DNA of 64,000 nt from Pseudopedobacter sp035496935 (lineage in GTDB: Bacteria; Bacteroidota; Bacteroidia; Sphingobacteriales; Sphingobacteriaceae): the NCBI GenBank assembly GCA_035496935.1, contig DATJED010000026.1, positions 1 through 64,000 on the forward strand. The letters are read 5' to 3'. The position numbers and the translations under genes are program-made. Numbering within the stretch: the first letter of the stretch is position 1; every line of letters begins with the position of its first letter. The notes beneath the pieces are model-generated. The model had not been told where the DNA came from, made no database searches, and saw only the letters and a program-made list of their open reading frames with translations. Positions 8,801-17,524 of this stretch are shown in pieces.

Positions 8801-10021
8801 GTGGAAAATCAAACATTCGACGTAGCAATTATTGGCGGAGGAATTGTCGGTGCTGCTACATTTTATAAACTTCAAAAAAGAAATCCGGAATTAAATATTA
8901 TACTCATTGAAAAGGAAAAGCAGTTTGCCGACCATCAAACAGGTAATAATTCGGGGGTGATCCATTCTGGGTTATATTACAAGCCGGGCTCTTTAAAAGC
9001 CGAAAATTGTGTAAAAGGCAGACATGAGTTAGTTGAATTTGCTAAAGTGAACCATGTACCTCATGATATTTGCGGGAAAGTTGTGGTGGCCACCAAAAAA
9101 GAAGAACTTCCTTACCTCGATAAAATCTTCAATATTGGACTGGAGAATAAAATTGAAGGAATTGAAAAGATAGATGCCAACCAAATCAAAGAGCATGAAC
9201 CTTTTGTAGAAGGTATCGCAGGGATATTAGTCCCTTGTACTGGAATTATCGATTATCGCGATGCAACTGAAAAAATGATTGCAAACGCCATAGGAATTAA
9301 CAGTAACTCCAAAACGGTTTTAGGGGAAGAGGTAATTGATATTGAGAGCAGCGACGCCTATTCCACCGTGATTAGCAAGACTCAAAAGTTCCGGGCCAAA
9401 CATTTGATTTTTTGCGCAGGATTGCAGGCCGATAGGTTGGCTCGCAAAGATGGTCTGGATTTGAAGGAACAAGTTGTAGGTTTCCGTGGCGATTATTATG
9501 AGCTTACCGACCAAGGAAAACATAAGGTTAAAAATCTAATTTATCCGGTTCCAAATCCTGATTTTCCCTTCCTTGGTGTTCATTTTACAAGAATGACCAA
9601 CGGCGATATCGAATGTGGACCCAATGCGGTATTTACGTTCAAACGTGAAGGATATAACAAGCTTGATTTTGACTTAAAGGATACTTATGATGCATTGACC
9701 TATAAGGGGACTTGGAAATTATTTTTCAAGAATATGAAGTTTGGTATTAACGAATACCGACGGGCCTTCTCCAAAAAATTATTCCTAAAAACCTTACAAG
9801 GGTTGATTCCTTCTTTAACGATGGAAGATCTAAAACCTGGCCGGTCCGGTGTAAGGGCGCTTTTATTGAGCCAAGATGGCGACACCCGAGATGATTTTAG
9901 AATTGAATACCATAATAATTCTATTCATGTACTCAATGCACCTTCTCCTGCCGCTACTGCTGCACTAGCTATTGGAGGGCAGATTGCTAAAAAAGCCGAG
10001 AAACATTTCTTTCAAAAATAA
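8801..10021 (+). CDS. lhgO: L-2-hydroxyglutarate oxidase/dehydrogenase (FAD-dependent)
   Basis: 406 residues of the DAO-type FAD oxidoreductase fold. The dinucleotide-binding motif VAIIGGGIVGAATFYKL is at the N-terminus, then the LhgO-characteristic stretch NNSGVIHSGLYYKPGSLKA, and a C-terminal RSGVRALLLSQDG segment. The enzyme oxidises L-2-hydroxyglutarate to 2-oxoglutarate and feeds electrons to the membrane quinone pool. The start was set at GTG 8801 because a -7 promoter box covers the TTG at 8783. It stands alone and converges on ahcY across a shared terminator. Family members are sometimes annotated only as FAD-dependent oxidoreductase, but the HSGLYYKPGS motif supports LhgO. Confidence 0.88.
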   Translation: MENQTFDVAIIGGGIVGAATFYKLQKRNPELNIILIEKEKQFADHQTGNNSGVIHSGLYYKPGSLKAENCVKGRHELVEFAKVNHVPHDICGKVVVATKKEELPYLDKIFNIGLENKIEGIEKIDANQIKEHEPFVEGIAGILVPCTGIIDYRDATEKMIANAIGINSNSKTVLGEEVIDIESSDAYSTVISKTQKFRAKHLIFCAGLQADRLARKDGLDLKEQVVGFRGDYYELTDQGKHKVKNLIYPVPNPDFPFLGVHFTRMTNGDIECGPNAVFTFKREGYNKLDFDLKDTYDALTYKGTWKLFFKNMKFGINEYRRAFSKKLFLKTLQGLIPSLTMEDLKPGRSGVRALLLSQDGDTRDDFRIEYHNNSIHVLNAPSPAATAALAIGGQIAKKAEKHFFQK

Positions 10022-10050
10022 AAGTCAAACCAAATCTGTAAACTTGCAAA

Positions 10051-10086
10051 AAAACCGTTCTGAAATAAATCAGAACGGCTCTTTAT
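10051..10086. terminator. Bidirectional terminator between lhgO and ahcY
   Basis: CCGTTCTGA / TCAGAACGG is a perfect 9-bp stem with a 6-base loop and A/T tracts on both sides. It sits between two convergent genes. Confidence 0.8.
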
Positions 10087-10109
10087 ACTTTATACTAAAA
10101 ATCTCGCTA

Positions 10110-11426
10110 CTAATAACGGTAAGCATCAGATTTGAACGGTCCTTCAACAGTTACACCGATATAATCAGCTTGTTCTGGAGATAATTCCTCTAACTCAACA
10201 CCAATTTTAGCTAAGTGCAAACGGGCAACTTTCTCATCTAAAGTTTTTGGCAACACATAAACTTTATTTTCATAAGCTTGTGAGTTTGTCCAAAGTTCAA
10301 TTTGAGCTAAAGTTTGGTTAGTGAACGAGTTCGACATTACAAATGATGGGTGACCAGTTGCACAACCTAAATTCACTAAACGACCTTCCGCCAAAACGAT
10401 TAAATCTTTACCGTTGATGGTATATTTATCAACCTGAGGTTTGATTTCGATTTTTGACGAACCGTGGTTTTTGTTTAACCAAGCCATATCAATTTCGTTA
10501 TCAAAATGGCCGATGTTACAAACGATGGCTTTATCTTTTAAAGCTTCAAAATGCTCGCCTCTTACTATATCTTTATTTCCGGTTGCGGTAACCACAATAT
10601 CAGCTTCTTTAATAGCAGTAGCTAATTTTTTAACTTCGTAACCTTCCATTGCAGCTTGTAAAGCACAAATTGGGTCAATTTCTGTAACGATAACACGAAC
10701 GCCCGCTCTTGCCAAAGATTCTGCAGAACCTTTACCAACATCACCGTAACCACAAACAACAGCTACTTTACCAGCCATCATTACATCAGTTGCTCTGCGG
10801 ATTGCATCAACCAAAGACTCACGACAACCGTATTTGTTGTCAAATTTTGATTTAGTAACCGAATCGTTGATATTGATTGCCGGCATTGGCAAAGTTCCTT
10901 TTTTCACACGATCATGTAAACGAAGAACGCCGGTGGTAGTTTCTTCAGAAATTCCTTTAATTCCGGCAGCCAGTTCCGGGTATCTATCTAAAACCATGTT
11001 GGTTAAATCACCACCATCGTCTAAAATCATATTTAATGGCTCGCGGTTTTCACCGAAAAACAAAGTTTGCTCAATACACCAATCAAATTCCTCTTCGTTT
11101 AAGCCTTTCCAAGCATAAACTGGAATACCAGCTGCCGCAATTGCTGCTGCTGCATGATCTTGGGTTGAGAAAATATTACATGAAGACCAAGTTACATCGG
11201 CACCTAAAGCAACCAATGTTTCAATTAAAACTGCAGTTTGGATGGTCATGTGCAAACAACCTGCAATTCTTGCTCCAGCCAAAGGTTTGCTTGCGCCAAA
11301 CTCTGCTCTTAAAGCCATTAAACCTGGCATTTCTGCTTCGGCCAATTCAATTTCTTTTCTTCCCCATTCTGCAAGGGAAATGTCCTTAACTTTGTAAGGA
11401 AGGTATTTTGTCTCTACTGATGACAT
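10110..11426 (-). CDS. ahcY: Adenosylhomocysteinase (S-adenosylhomocysteine hydrolase)
   Basis: 438 residues, the usual bacterial length. It hydrolyses S-adenosylhomocysteine to adenosine and homocysteine and so relieves product inhibition of methyltransferases. Visible motifs: substrate region AGCLHMTIQTAVLIETL, catalytic Lys/Asp region NINDSVTKSKFDNKYGCRES, the NAD-binding loop VVCGYGDVGKGSAESLARAG and the C-terminal KSDAYRY that reaches into the neighbouring subunit's NAD site. A textbook Bacteroidota promoter lies 22 bases upstream, and the short leader has no room for a SAH riboswitch. Confidence 0.97.
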   Translation of the reverse strand: MSSVETKYLPYKVKDISLAEWGRKEIELAEAEMPGLMALRAEFGASKPLAGARIAGCLHMTIQTAVLIETLVALGADVTWSSCNIFSTQDHAAAAIAAAGIPVYAWKGLNEEEFDWCIEQTLFFGENREPLNMILDDGGDLTNMVLDRYPELAAGIKGISEETTTGVLRLHDRVKKGTLPMPAININDSVTKSKFDNKYGCRESLVDAIRRATDVMMAGKVAVVCGYGDVGKGSAESLARAGVRVIVTEIDPICALQAAMEGYEVKKLATAIKEADIVVTATGNKDIVRGEHFEALKDKAIVCNIGHFDNEIDMAWLNKNHGSSKIEIKPQVDKYTINGKDLIVLAEGRLVNLGCATGHPSFVMSNSFTNQTLAQIELWTNSQAYENKVYVLPKTLDEKVARLHLAKIGVELEELSPEQADYIGVTVEGPFKSDAYRY

Positions 11427-11447
11427 AGTTAATTATTTAGTGAGGTG

Positions 11448-11479
11448 CAAAGGTAGTTAATAGGCGTATGAATTTCAAA
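11448..11479 (-). promoter_or_regulatory. Consensus Bacteroidota promoter of ahcY
   Basis: On the minus strand TTTG (11476-11479) is separated by 20 bases from TACCTTTG (11448-11455), matching the -33/-7 consensus of the primary Bacteroidota sigma factor. Confidence 0.8.
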
Positions 11480-11527
11480 CGGTTATGGTAAAGGGAATGT
11501 TAAGAATATTCTAATTATTTCGATAAT

Positions 11528-12526
11528 TTACCCATTTATAGCCTTCCACAACATATCCTTCAACTCCATCAAGCCTTTATTAGCCAATGAAGAAATAAAT
11601 ATCGATGGAATGTCTTTTGGCAACTGAGCGGTCATTTCTTTTTGCAGTTCTTCATCCAACAGATCAGTTTTTGTAATAGCGATGATCTTTGGTTTTTGCA
11701 GTAATTCTGGATTAAACGCCGTTAACTCGGCAAGTAAAATCTCATATTCTTCTTTAATAGTTCTCGAAGTATCGGCAGGGACCATAAACAATAGAACTGC
11801 ATTACGTTCGATATGGCGTAAAAATCTAAATCCTAAACCTTTTCCTTCCGAAGCGCCTTCAATAATCCCAGGAATATCTGCCATGATAAAAGACTGGTGT
11901 CCGCGGTAAGAAACAATCCCTAAATTAGGAACAATCGTAGTAAACGGATAATCGCCAATCTCTGGCTTTGCAGCTGTAATTACTGATAGAAGCGTTGATT
12001 TACCAGCATTCGGAAAACCCACCAAACCAACATCTGCTAAAACTTTAAGTTCTAAAATTCGCCAAGCTTCTTGCCCGGGTAAACCTGGCTGTGCATAGCG
12101 TGGCGTTTGGTGCGTTGCAGATTTAAAGTGCGAATTTCCTAAACCGCCTTTCCCTCCTGGTACTAAAATTTGTTCCTCCCCGTCTTCGGTAATTTCAAAA
12201 AGAATTTCTCCTGTTTCGGCATCTTTTGCAACAGTTCCCAATGGAACTTCTAAAATTTCATCACGACCAGTTTTGCCACTTTTCATGGTAGCGCCACCTG
12301 CCCCGCCTTCGCCTGCAAAAACGTGTTTACGGAATTTTAAGTGCAATAAAGTCCAAAGCTGCGCATTACCTTTAACAATCACATGTCCGCCTCTGGCACC
12401 GTCGCCACCAGCCGGACCGCCCATGCTCGTTTTTTTATCTCGATGTAAATAGGCAGAACCTGGCCCACCTTTCCCTGATTTACAGGAAATTTTTACGTAA
12501 TCTACAAAATTTGTTCCTTGAGACAT
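11528..12526 (-). CDS. obg: Obg/CgtA GTPase, ribosome assembly
   Basis: 332 residues. The N-terminal Obg fold (about 1-155) has the typical glycine-rich loops (KSGKGGPGSAYLHRDK, GGPAGGDGARGG). The G domain has G1 GFPNAGKSTL (about 166), G3 DIPGIIEGAS and G4 TKTD. It is an essential GTPase that joins 50S subunit maturation and stress signalling. The protein ends soon after the G domain, so the optional C-terminal OCT domain of some Obg proteins is absent, as is common in this phylum. It lies 93 bases behind adk on the same strand, with a hairpin terminator between them, so it is probably transcribed separately. Confidence 0.96.
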   Translation of the reverse strand: MSQGTNFVDYVKISCKSGKGGPGSAYLHRDKKTSMGGPAGGDGARGGHVIVKGNAQLWTLLHLKFRKHVFAGEGGAGGATMKSGKTGRDEILEVPLGTVAKDAETGEILFEITEDGEEQILVPGGKGGLGNSHFKSATHQTPRYAQPGLPGQEAWRILELKVLADVGLVGFPNAGKSTLLSVITAAKPEIGDYPFTTIVPNLGIVSYRGHQSFIMADIPGIIEGASEGKGLGFRFLRHIERNAVLLFMVPADTSRTIKEEYEILLAELTAFNPELLQKPKIIAITKTDLLDEELQKEMTAQLPKDIPSIFISSLANKGLMELKDMLWKAING

Positions 12527-12566
12527 GGCGTATTTAAATGTTATTTAGTAATGCAATAAAACAAAA

Positions 12567-12600
12567 GAAACTGCTTAACCTTATTAAATTAAGCAGTTTC
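12567..12600 (-). terminator. Terminator of adk
   Basis: GAAACTGCTTAA / TTAAGCAGTTTC is a perfect 12-bp stem with a 10-base loop. On the minus strand it is followed by TTTTGTTTTATT. Confidence 0.8.
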
Positions 12601-12619
12601 AAAATTGTTGATTTTTTGA

Positions 12620-13192
12620 TTAAAGCTTTTCTACTACCGCTTTAATATCAGAAAAAATATTTTCTATAGTACCAATTCCTTCTACCGAGTAAAATTTACC
12701 CTGCGATTTGTAAAAATTAGCAACCGGAGCGGTTTTGGTGGTGTATTCGTGTACTCGCTTTTTAATAATTTCGGGATCTTGATCGTCTGGTCGGCCAGAA
12801 TCTTTTCCTCTTAAAAGTAAACGTTTTCCTAATTCCTCTTCTTCTACTTCTAAAGCAATCATCCCAAAAATGGCTTCGTTTTTTGAAATCAACAGTTGAT
12901 CCAAAGCCTCGGCCTGTGCAACCGTACGTGGGAAACCGTCAAAAATAAAACCTTTTGCGTCTTTGTTCTGATCCAATTTGTTAGATATCATCCCAATCAC
13001 TACTTCATCCGGAACCAACAATCCTTCGTCCATTAATTTTTTCGCTTCTAAGCCTAGCGGAGTTCCATTGCTTATTTCACTACGTAAAATATCGCCTGTA
13101 GAAAGGTGGATTAAGTTATATTGTTGAATTAAGTTTTGAGATTGTGTGCCTTTACCAGCACCCGGAGGGCCAAAGAGAACAATATTTAGCAT
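12620..13192 (-). CDS. adk: Adenylate kinase (short form)
   Basis: 190 residues. It interconverts ATP + AMP and 2 ADP. P-loop GPPGAGKGTQ (8-17), AMP-binding segment STGDILRSEI, the FDGFPRTVAQAEALD region and LRGKDSGRPDDQDPEIIKKR of the lid/adenine pocket are all present. The length and lack of a zinc-lid Cys cluster place it in the short adenylate-kinase class. Immediately upstream on the same strand are a hairpin and tRNA-Arg, so read-through from the tRNA promoter is possible. Confidence 0.96.
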   Translation of the reverse strand: MLNIVLFGPPGAGKGTQSQNLIQQYNLIHLSTGDILRSEISNGTPLGLEAKKLMDEGLLVPDEVVIGMISNKLDQNKDAKGFIFDGFPRTVAQAEALDQLLISKNEAIFGMIALEVEEEELGKRLLLRGKDSGRPDDQDPEIIKKRVHEYTTKTAPVANFYKSQGKFYSVEGIGTIENIFSDIKAVVEKL

Positions 13193-13210
13193 ATATTTTT
13201 ATTAAAATTA

Positions 13211-13241
13211 AAAAGCCTTTTTGCTTTGGCAAAAAGGCTTT
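13211..13241 (-). terminator. Terminator after tRNA-Arg
   Basis: AAAGCCTTTTTGC / GCAAAAAGGCTTT is a 13-bp stem with a 4-base loop. On the minus strand it runs into TTTTTAATTTTAAT. It lies between the tRNA 3' end and adk. Confidence 0.8.
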
Positions 13242-13253
13242 ACCTTAAATTAA

Positions 13254-13330
13254 TGGTGAACCTGAAGGGATTCGAACCCCTAACCTCCTGATCCGTAGTC
13301 AAGTGCTCTATCCAGTTGAGCCACAGGTCC
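13254..13330 (-). tRNA. tRNA-Arg (anticodon ACG)
   Basis: 77 bases with a full cloverleaf on the minus strand. Acceptor GGACCTG pairs with CAGGTTC, the D arm is GCTC/GAGC, the anticodon stem CTTGA/TCAGG encloses loop CTACGGA (anticodon ACG), and the T arm has GGTTCGAATCC. The 3' CCA is encoded. Confidence 0.97.
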
Positions 13331-13392
13331 ATGTTATTATTTTAATGCCCTTTTTAATTTAAAAACATTGCGTTTTCCCTTAAATCGGATTG

Positions 13393-13423
13393 CAAAAATA
13401 GCTATTCAAACTTGTATTGCAAA
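13393..13423 (-). promoter_or_regulatory. Consensus promoter of tRNA-Arg
   Basis: Minus strand TTTG (13420-13423), 19 bases, then TATTTTTG (13393-13400). This is a full -33/-7 match ending 63 bases before the tRNA 5' end. Confidence 0.8.
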
Positions 13424-13616
13424 ATTTTTGTGAAAAGTCTTTTTAAGAACGGAGATACAAGACACAAGAAGCAAGACAGATTATCCTAAAATGAAATTCA
13501 ACTTGCCATTATAAAATCATTCTATCATTCACCTTCAAAGATTGAGAATCAAGTAGCAAGAATCAGGACAAGTTATTCTAATTTAGTTTTCCATTATACA
13601 ATTTTCAATCCCTCTA
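13424..13616. other. Intergenic, no gene seen
   Basis: AT-rich spacer between the carotenoid genes and the tRNA-Arg promoter. It contains loosely repeated short words (CAAG, CATTC) but no open frame, hairpin or RNA that I can support. Confidence 0.5.
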
Positions 13617-13874
13617 TCATTCAATCCTTCTGTCATTCGCTAAAACTCCCACCACTTTAAACTTCTCAAAAACCTTTTCGGTATGTGGCGCATCCTTCAG
13701 TTCATCGGTTAAATCCTGACCGGCCCAGTGTTCATAGTGTTTTCCATTACGCCACAAACGGCTTTCTGTAACATCATATATCTTACCCAAATAAGCTACC
13801 CAAATCTGCGGTTTGTCCTGCCCGTTTCTTAACGCCAGTTGAAATTTTGTGTATTCAGGCAGTTCGCTTTCCAT
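13617..13874 (-). CDS. Small cytochrome b5-like heme/steroid-binding domain protein
   Basis: 85 residues. The whole protein is one cytochrome-b5-like domain of the short soluble bacterial kind: FQLALRNGQDKPQIWVAYLG, GKIYDVTESRLW, GKHYEHWAGQDLTDELKDAP and a closing EKVFEKFKVVGVL. Family members bind heme or sterol-like ligands; the His in HYEHWAGQDLT is in the expected ligand place. The start was set at ATG 13874, because the longer frame would need a TTG. The gene overlaps the end of the lycopene cyclase gene by 20 bases and is last in the crtB operon, which suggests a role in carotenoid metabolism (electron donor or pigment/lipid binding). That role is inference. Confidence 0.75.
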   Translation of the reverse strand: MESELPEYTKFQLALRNGQDKPQIWVAYLGKIYDVTESRLWRNGKHYEHWAGQDLTDELKDAPHTEKVFEKFKVVGVLANDRRIE

Positions 13875-14550
13875 TCTTTTTGTTTCTAAAATATTCAAAG
13901 AAAATCAAATTCAACAGAATTAACGACATCGAATAAAAATGATCTTCAAACGGAATTGTGCCTACCCTAAACCCCATATTTTGTGCATTGTTGTAACTAA
14001 CTATTGGGATAGCAGTTAAAATTCCGTTTACGATATAAAATGGGATTAAAGATACCGCATAGGCCACGTAAAACTTACCCATATTTAGTTTAACAGGTTT
14101 TGTTAAAGTATAAAGCAATATAATCGCTAAAGTCAAAAAATTGATAATACTATACAGTCTATCAGCAAATAAAAGCGCCAAAACTAAACTCAGCAACAGC
14201 AAAACCACGCTGATATAGTTCGCCAATTTTGCGCTAATTTTCAACTTGAAATAACAGATTAAACACTCGTAGATAAAAATACAGGCAAAGGGAACGGTGA
14301 TAAAAAACAGCACCTCTTCTAAGGGAAGTCCGAAAAATTTAATGCCTAAAATATAATCATCGTTAAAAGACCAAACATTTTTTACGGTGAAAATATAATC
14401 CCAAACCAAATACAGAACACCGGTAATCAACAAGCCGGGCAGTATAAATTTCCACTTTTTATAGAACGCTACTTTTTTATCGAAAGATAAAATCACCGGG
14501 AATAAAATAGTGAAAAAATTGATGAGCAAATAGGTGAAATTTTTATCCAT
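13855..14550 (-). CDS. Lycopene cyclase, CrtYcd-type membrane protein
   Basis: 231 residues with about seven hydrophobic segments and two similar halves. Each half carries the lycopene-cyclase-domain signature: YIFTVKNVWSFNDDYILG followed by GLPLEEVLFFITVPFACIF in the first half, and a degenerate counterpart NAQNMGFRVGTIPFEDHFYS near the C-terminus. Heterodimeric (CrtYc/CrtYd) cyclases are fused into one chain in Bacteroidota and archaea; they convert lycopene to beta- or gamma-carotene. The stop of the preceding unknown gene and this ATG touch at 14550, and the cytochrome-b5-like gene overlaps its end, so the operon is tightly coupled. Confidence 0.85.
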   Translation of the reverse strand: MDKNFTYLLINFFTILFPVILSFDKKVAFYKKWKFILPGLLITGVLYLVWDYIFTVKNVWSFNDDYILGIKFFGLPLEEVLFFITVPFACIFIYECLICYFKLKISAKLANYISVVLLLLSLVLALLFADRLYSIINFLTLAIILLYTLTKPVKLNMGKFYVAYAVSLIPFYIVNGILTAIPIVSYNNAQNMGFRVGTIPFEDHFYSMSLILLNLIFFEYFRNKKNGKRTA

Positions 14551-15074
14551 TAAGCGATGGCTTTCTTTAAAATTGCGATTTCATTGGCATTACACTTTTT
14601 GCTATCAATCATAAAATTGACAATGTTCTTAAAAACCACTTTATTCATTCTTAAATCGGATGCGGTAGTGTTTTTTATCAATGCAACAATTCTGTTTTTA
14701 TCGGTAGTTAGGTTTTTACTGTAGCCCAAAAACGCAGGAACGTAATATTGCAAGCTAAACCTTAAAAATCGTACCTCTAAATGGTTTGGGTCTTTCGCAA
14801 CCGCCTTATCAATCGTAGCAAAACCCTGTTTCAAATAACTCAGCTTATTTATTGGATTCCAAGCGTGTTTGCCTTTTATAGCTTCTATAGAGCCTAAATA
14901 AGCTAAAGTTAAAGCATCTGGATTCTTGATAGCGCTAAGCTTTTCATAAAGCTCATCTGCTTTGTTACTATCTTCCACAGATAAAATATAATCCTTACGC
15001 AACTGGTTAATGTCTATTGCCTTCGACTGATAAAATGAACAAATAAAAAATATAATGGTGATGATGGTTTTCAT
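14550..15074 (-). CDS. Exported protein of unknown function in the carotenoid operon
   Basis: 174 residues with an N-terminal signal peptide (MKTIITIIFFICSFYQSKA). The rest is predicted helical, with TPR-like spacing (ALTLAYLGSIEAIKGKHAW, LKQGFATIDKAVAKDPNHLE, VRFLRFSLQYYVPAFLGYS). I do not recognise a named family. It lies between crtB and the lycopene cyclase and touches the cyclase gene at its end, so it is co-transcribed with them. A periplasmic helical-repeat protein in pigment operons could help assemble or place the pigment, but nothing in the sequence shows this. Confidence 0.7.
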   Translation of the reverse strand: MKTIITIIFFICSFYQSKAIDINQLRKDYILSVEDSNKADELYEKLSAIKNPDALTLAYLGSIEAIKGKHAWNPINKLSYLKQGFATIDKAVAKDPNHLEVRFLRFSLQYYVPAFLGYSKNLTTDKNRIVALIKNTTASDLRMNKVVFKNIVNFMIDSKKCNANEIAILKKAIA

Positions 15075-15096
15075 TTACTTAAGTAACGATTTTTAA

Positions 15097-15930
15097 CTAA
15101 ACGTAGTTTAATTTGCTTTTTAGCAGTGCTTCGGCCATCAAAAATAACTTATGTGAATCAGAAACCCTTATTCTTTTGTTTGCAATGGTAGAAGCCGATG
15201 TATTTTTTATCTTTTTAAAGAGTTGCAGATAATAAACGAAGGCAATGTAAACGCCCAATTTGGCATCTTTTGGTAACCTCTTAATTCCTGCTAATGCCTC
15301 GTCAAAATCTGCTTTAATATCCGCTTCAATCTCTTTTTTATCTGTTTCGCTAAAGCGGGTAAAATCTACCCCCGGAAAATATGTTCTCCCACGTTCGTCA
15401 AAATCTGCTTTTATATCTCTTAAAAAATTGATTTTTTGAAACGCGGACCCTAATCGCTTGGCCTGTGGCAATAAATTCCGGTATTTTTCCTCATCGCCAT
15501 TACAAAAAATCCGCAGGCACATCAAACCTACAACTTCTGCCGAACCATAAATATATTCGTGGTAACTGGCATCGGTATAACTGGTTTTGTCTAAATCCAT
15601 TTCCATAGATTTCAGGAAAGCATCAATCAAATCAAAAGTAATGTTGTATTTATTCACCACTTCTTGAAAAGCTTGCAAAACAGGGTTCAGACTGATTTTT
15701 AAGTCAATCGCTTCCTTAGTATCTGCCCTAAATTTAGAAATCAAATAGGCCTTATCTTTATCGTGAAAAGTATCTACAATTTCATCCGCATACCTCACAA
15801 AGCCATAAATCGCATAAATTGGATATTGCAATTCTTTTGAAAAAGCCTTAATGCCCAAACTAAAAGAAGTGCTGTATTTATTGGTGATGATTTTGCTGCA
15901 TTCGAAACAAGTTTCGCTGTAAAGATTCAT
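15097..15930 (-). CDS. crtB: Phytoene synthase (squalene/phytoene synthase family)
   Basis: 277 residues. It condenses two geranylgeranyl diphosphates to phytoene. The two aspartate-rich Mg-diphosphate motifs are visible: VRYADEIVDTFHD near residue 50 and NFLRDIKADFDERGRTYFPG near 170. The N-terminal STSFSLGIKAFSKELQYPIY segment is also typical. It is the first gene of the minus-strand carotenoid operon, facing crtI across an 94-base divergent promoter region, so both arms can be co-regulated. Squalene synthase is the alternative in this family, but the neighbouring crtI and lycopene cyclase favour phytoene synthase. Confidence 0.92.
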   Translation of the reverse strand: MNLYSETCFECSKIITNKYSTSFSLGIKAFSKELQYPIYAIYGFVRYADEIVDTFHDKDKAYLISKFRADTKEAIDLKISLNPVLQAFQEVVNKYNITFDLIDAFLKSMEMDLDKTSYTDASYHEYIYGSAEVVGLMCLRIFCNGDEEKYRNLLPQAKRLGSAFQKINFLRDIKADFDERGRTYFPGVDFTRFSETDKKEIEADIKADFDEALAGIKRLPKDAKLGVYIAFVYYLQLFKKIKNTSASTIANKRIRVSDSHKLFLMAEALLKSKLNYV

Positions 15931-16024
15931 AGATGCTTCTTATATTTTTTAAATACGCTTTTTTTGTTCCTTTTGTTTTCGATTGCGCCAAACAAAATAG
16001 CTAATTTTAAAATTATTAGTGAAG

Positions 16025-17509
16025 ATGCAGCAAAAAAAACGAATTCATGTTATCGGCTCGGGATTTTCGGGTTTGGCCGCCTCAGCTATTTTAGCAAAAC
16101 AGGGGTATGATGTTACCATTATCGAAAAAAACGAACAGACCGGCGGAAGGGCTAGGTTATGGGAAAGCGAAGGTTTTACCTTTGACATGGGACCAAGCTG
16201 GTATTGGATGCCGGATATTTTCGAAAATTATTTCGCCATTTTTGGGAAGCAAGTCAGTGATTTTTATGACCTAAAACGCTTGGATCCGGGTTACCGAGTT
16301 TATTTTGGTAAGGATGATTTTATGGACATCCCGGCCAATATGCAGGATTTGGAAGCGCTTTTTGAAAGTTACGAACCCGGAAGCTCCGTCGGTTTGCGCA
16401 AATTTATGGAACAGGCTGCTTACAAATATAAAAGTGCCATGGGCGATTATGTTTTCCGTCCTTCGCATCATTTAGGCGAGTTTATCGACCTAAAAATGAT
16501 GCTGGAAAGTTTGCGCATCCACATGCTTAAACCGATGGCGAAACATGTTCGCAAGTACTTTACAAATCCAAAACTGATTCAGCTATTAGAATTTCCGGTT
16601 TTGTTCTTAGGTGCCACCGCACAAAAAATCCCGGCAATGTACAGCTTAATGAACCATGCGGATTTAGCGATGGGCACTTGGTACCCAATTGGTGGAATGT
16701 ACGAAATTGTAAAAGCAATGACCAAAATTGCCACGGATAACGGCGTAAAAATCATCCTAAACACCGAAGTACAAAAAATTGAGATTGAAAATGGCATCGC
16801 AAAAAAGTTGATTACCAACGATGGCAGTTACGAAACAGATTTTGTAATCGCTTCCGGCGATTATCATTTTATAGAGCAAAACCTCATCGAAAAAAAATAC
16901 AGAAATTACGATGAAAAATATTGGGAAAGCCGGACGATGTCGCCATCTTCTCTCCTATTCTACATCGGTTTAAACAAAAAAATTGAAGGCATCCAGCATC
17001 ATAATTTATTTTTTGATGAAGATTTGGACCAACATGCAAAAGAAATTTATACTACGCCTCAGTGGCCATCCAAACCTTTGTTTTACGTTTCATGCGTTAG
17101 CAAAACGGATTTAGGCTCTGCTCCTGAAGGTAAAGAAAACCTGTTTTTTTTGATTCCACTGGCGCCGGGCTTGCAGGATACTGAAGAACAACGCGAAAAA
17201 TATTATCAAATAATGATGGAGAGGTTCGAGAAAATAACGGGGCAAACCATCCGTGGAAACGAATTGGTAAAAAGAAGTTACGCTATGCAAGACTTTTCTC
17301 ATGATTATCACTCGTACAAAGGAAACGCCTATGGTTTGGCAAATACACTTTCGCAAACGGCATTTTTTAAACCCGCCATGCGAGCCAAAAAAATCAATAA
17401 TTTATTGTTTACCGGTCAATTAACTGTCCCAGGACCGGGGGTTCCGCCGGCAATTATTTCGGGTCAAGTGGTTGCAAAAGAAGCCGATATTTTATTGAAC
17501 AAAACATAA
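16025..17509 (+). CDS. crtI: Phytoene desaturase
   Basis: 494 residues. The FAD-binding N-terminus HVIGSGFSGLAASAILAKQG is followed by EKNEQTGGRARLWESEGFTF and DMGPSWYWMPDIFENYF; the C-terminal carotenoid-dehydrogenase signature is FTGQLTVPGPGVPPAIISGQ. It desaturates phytoene stepwise towards lycopene at the membrane. ATG 16025 was chosen over GTG 16019 because the coding sequence continues MQQKKRIHVIG directly into the first beta strand. It is divergent from crtB, and 15 bases separate it from the next gene on the same strand. Confidence 0.93.
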   Translation: MQQKKRIHVIGSGFSGLAASAILAKQGYDVTIIEKNEQTGGRARLWESEGFTFDMGPSWYWMPDIFENYFAIFGKQVSDFYDLKRLDPGYRVYFGKDDFMDIPANMQDLEALFESYEPGSSVGLRKFMEQAAYKYKSAMGDYVFRPSHHLGEFIDLKMMLESLRIHMLKPMAKHVRKYFTNPKLIQLLEFPVLFLGATAQKIPAMYSLMNHADLAMGTWYPIGGMYEIVKAMTKIATDNGVKIILNTEVQKIEIENGIAKKLITNDGSYETDFVIASGDYHFIEQNLIEKKYRNYDEKYWESRTMSPSSLLFYIGLNKKIEGIQHHNLFFDEDLDQHAKEIYTTPQWPSKPLFYVSCVSKTDLGSAPEGKENLFFLIPLAPGLQDTEEQREKYYQIMMERFEKITGQTIRGNELVKRSYAMQDFSHDYHSYKGNAYGLANTLSQTAFFKPAMRAKKINNLLFTGQLTVPGPGVPPAIISGQVVAKEADILLNKT

Positions 17510-17524
17510 AAACCAAAATCGCTA

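Noticed and set aside
11427..11527. Possible SAH riboswitch before ahcY
   Set aside because: A consensus promoter leaves a leader of only about 15 bases; no room for an aptamer.
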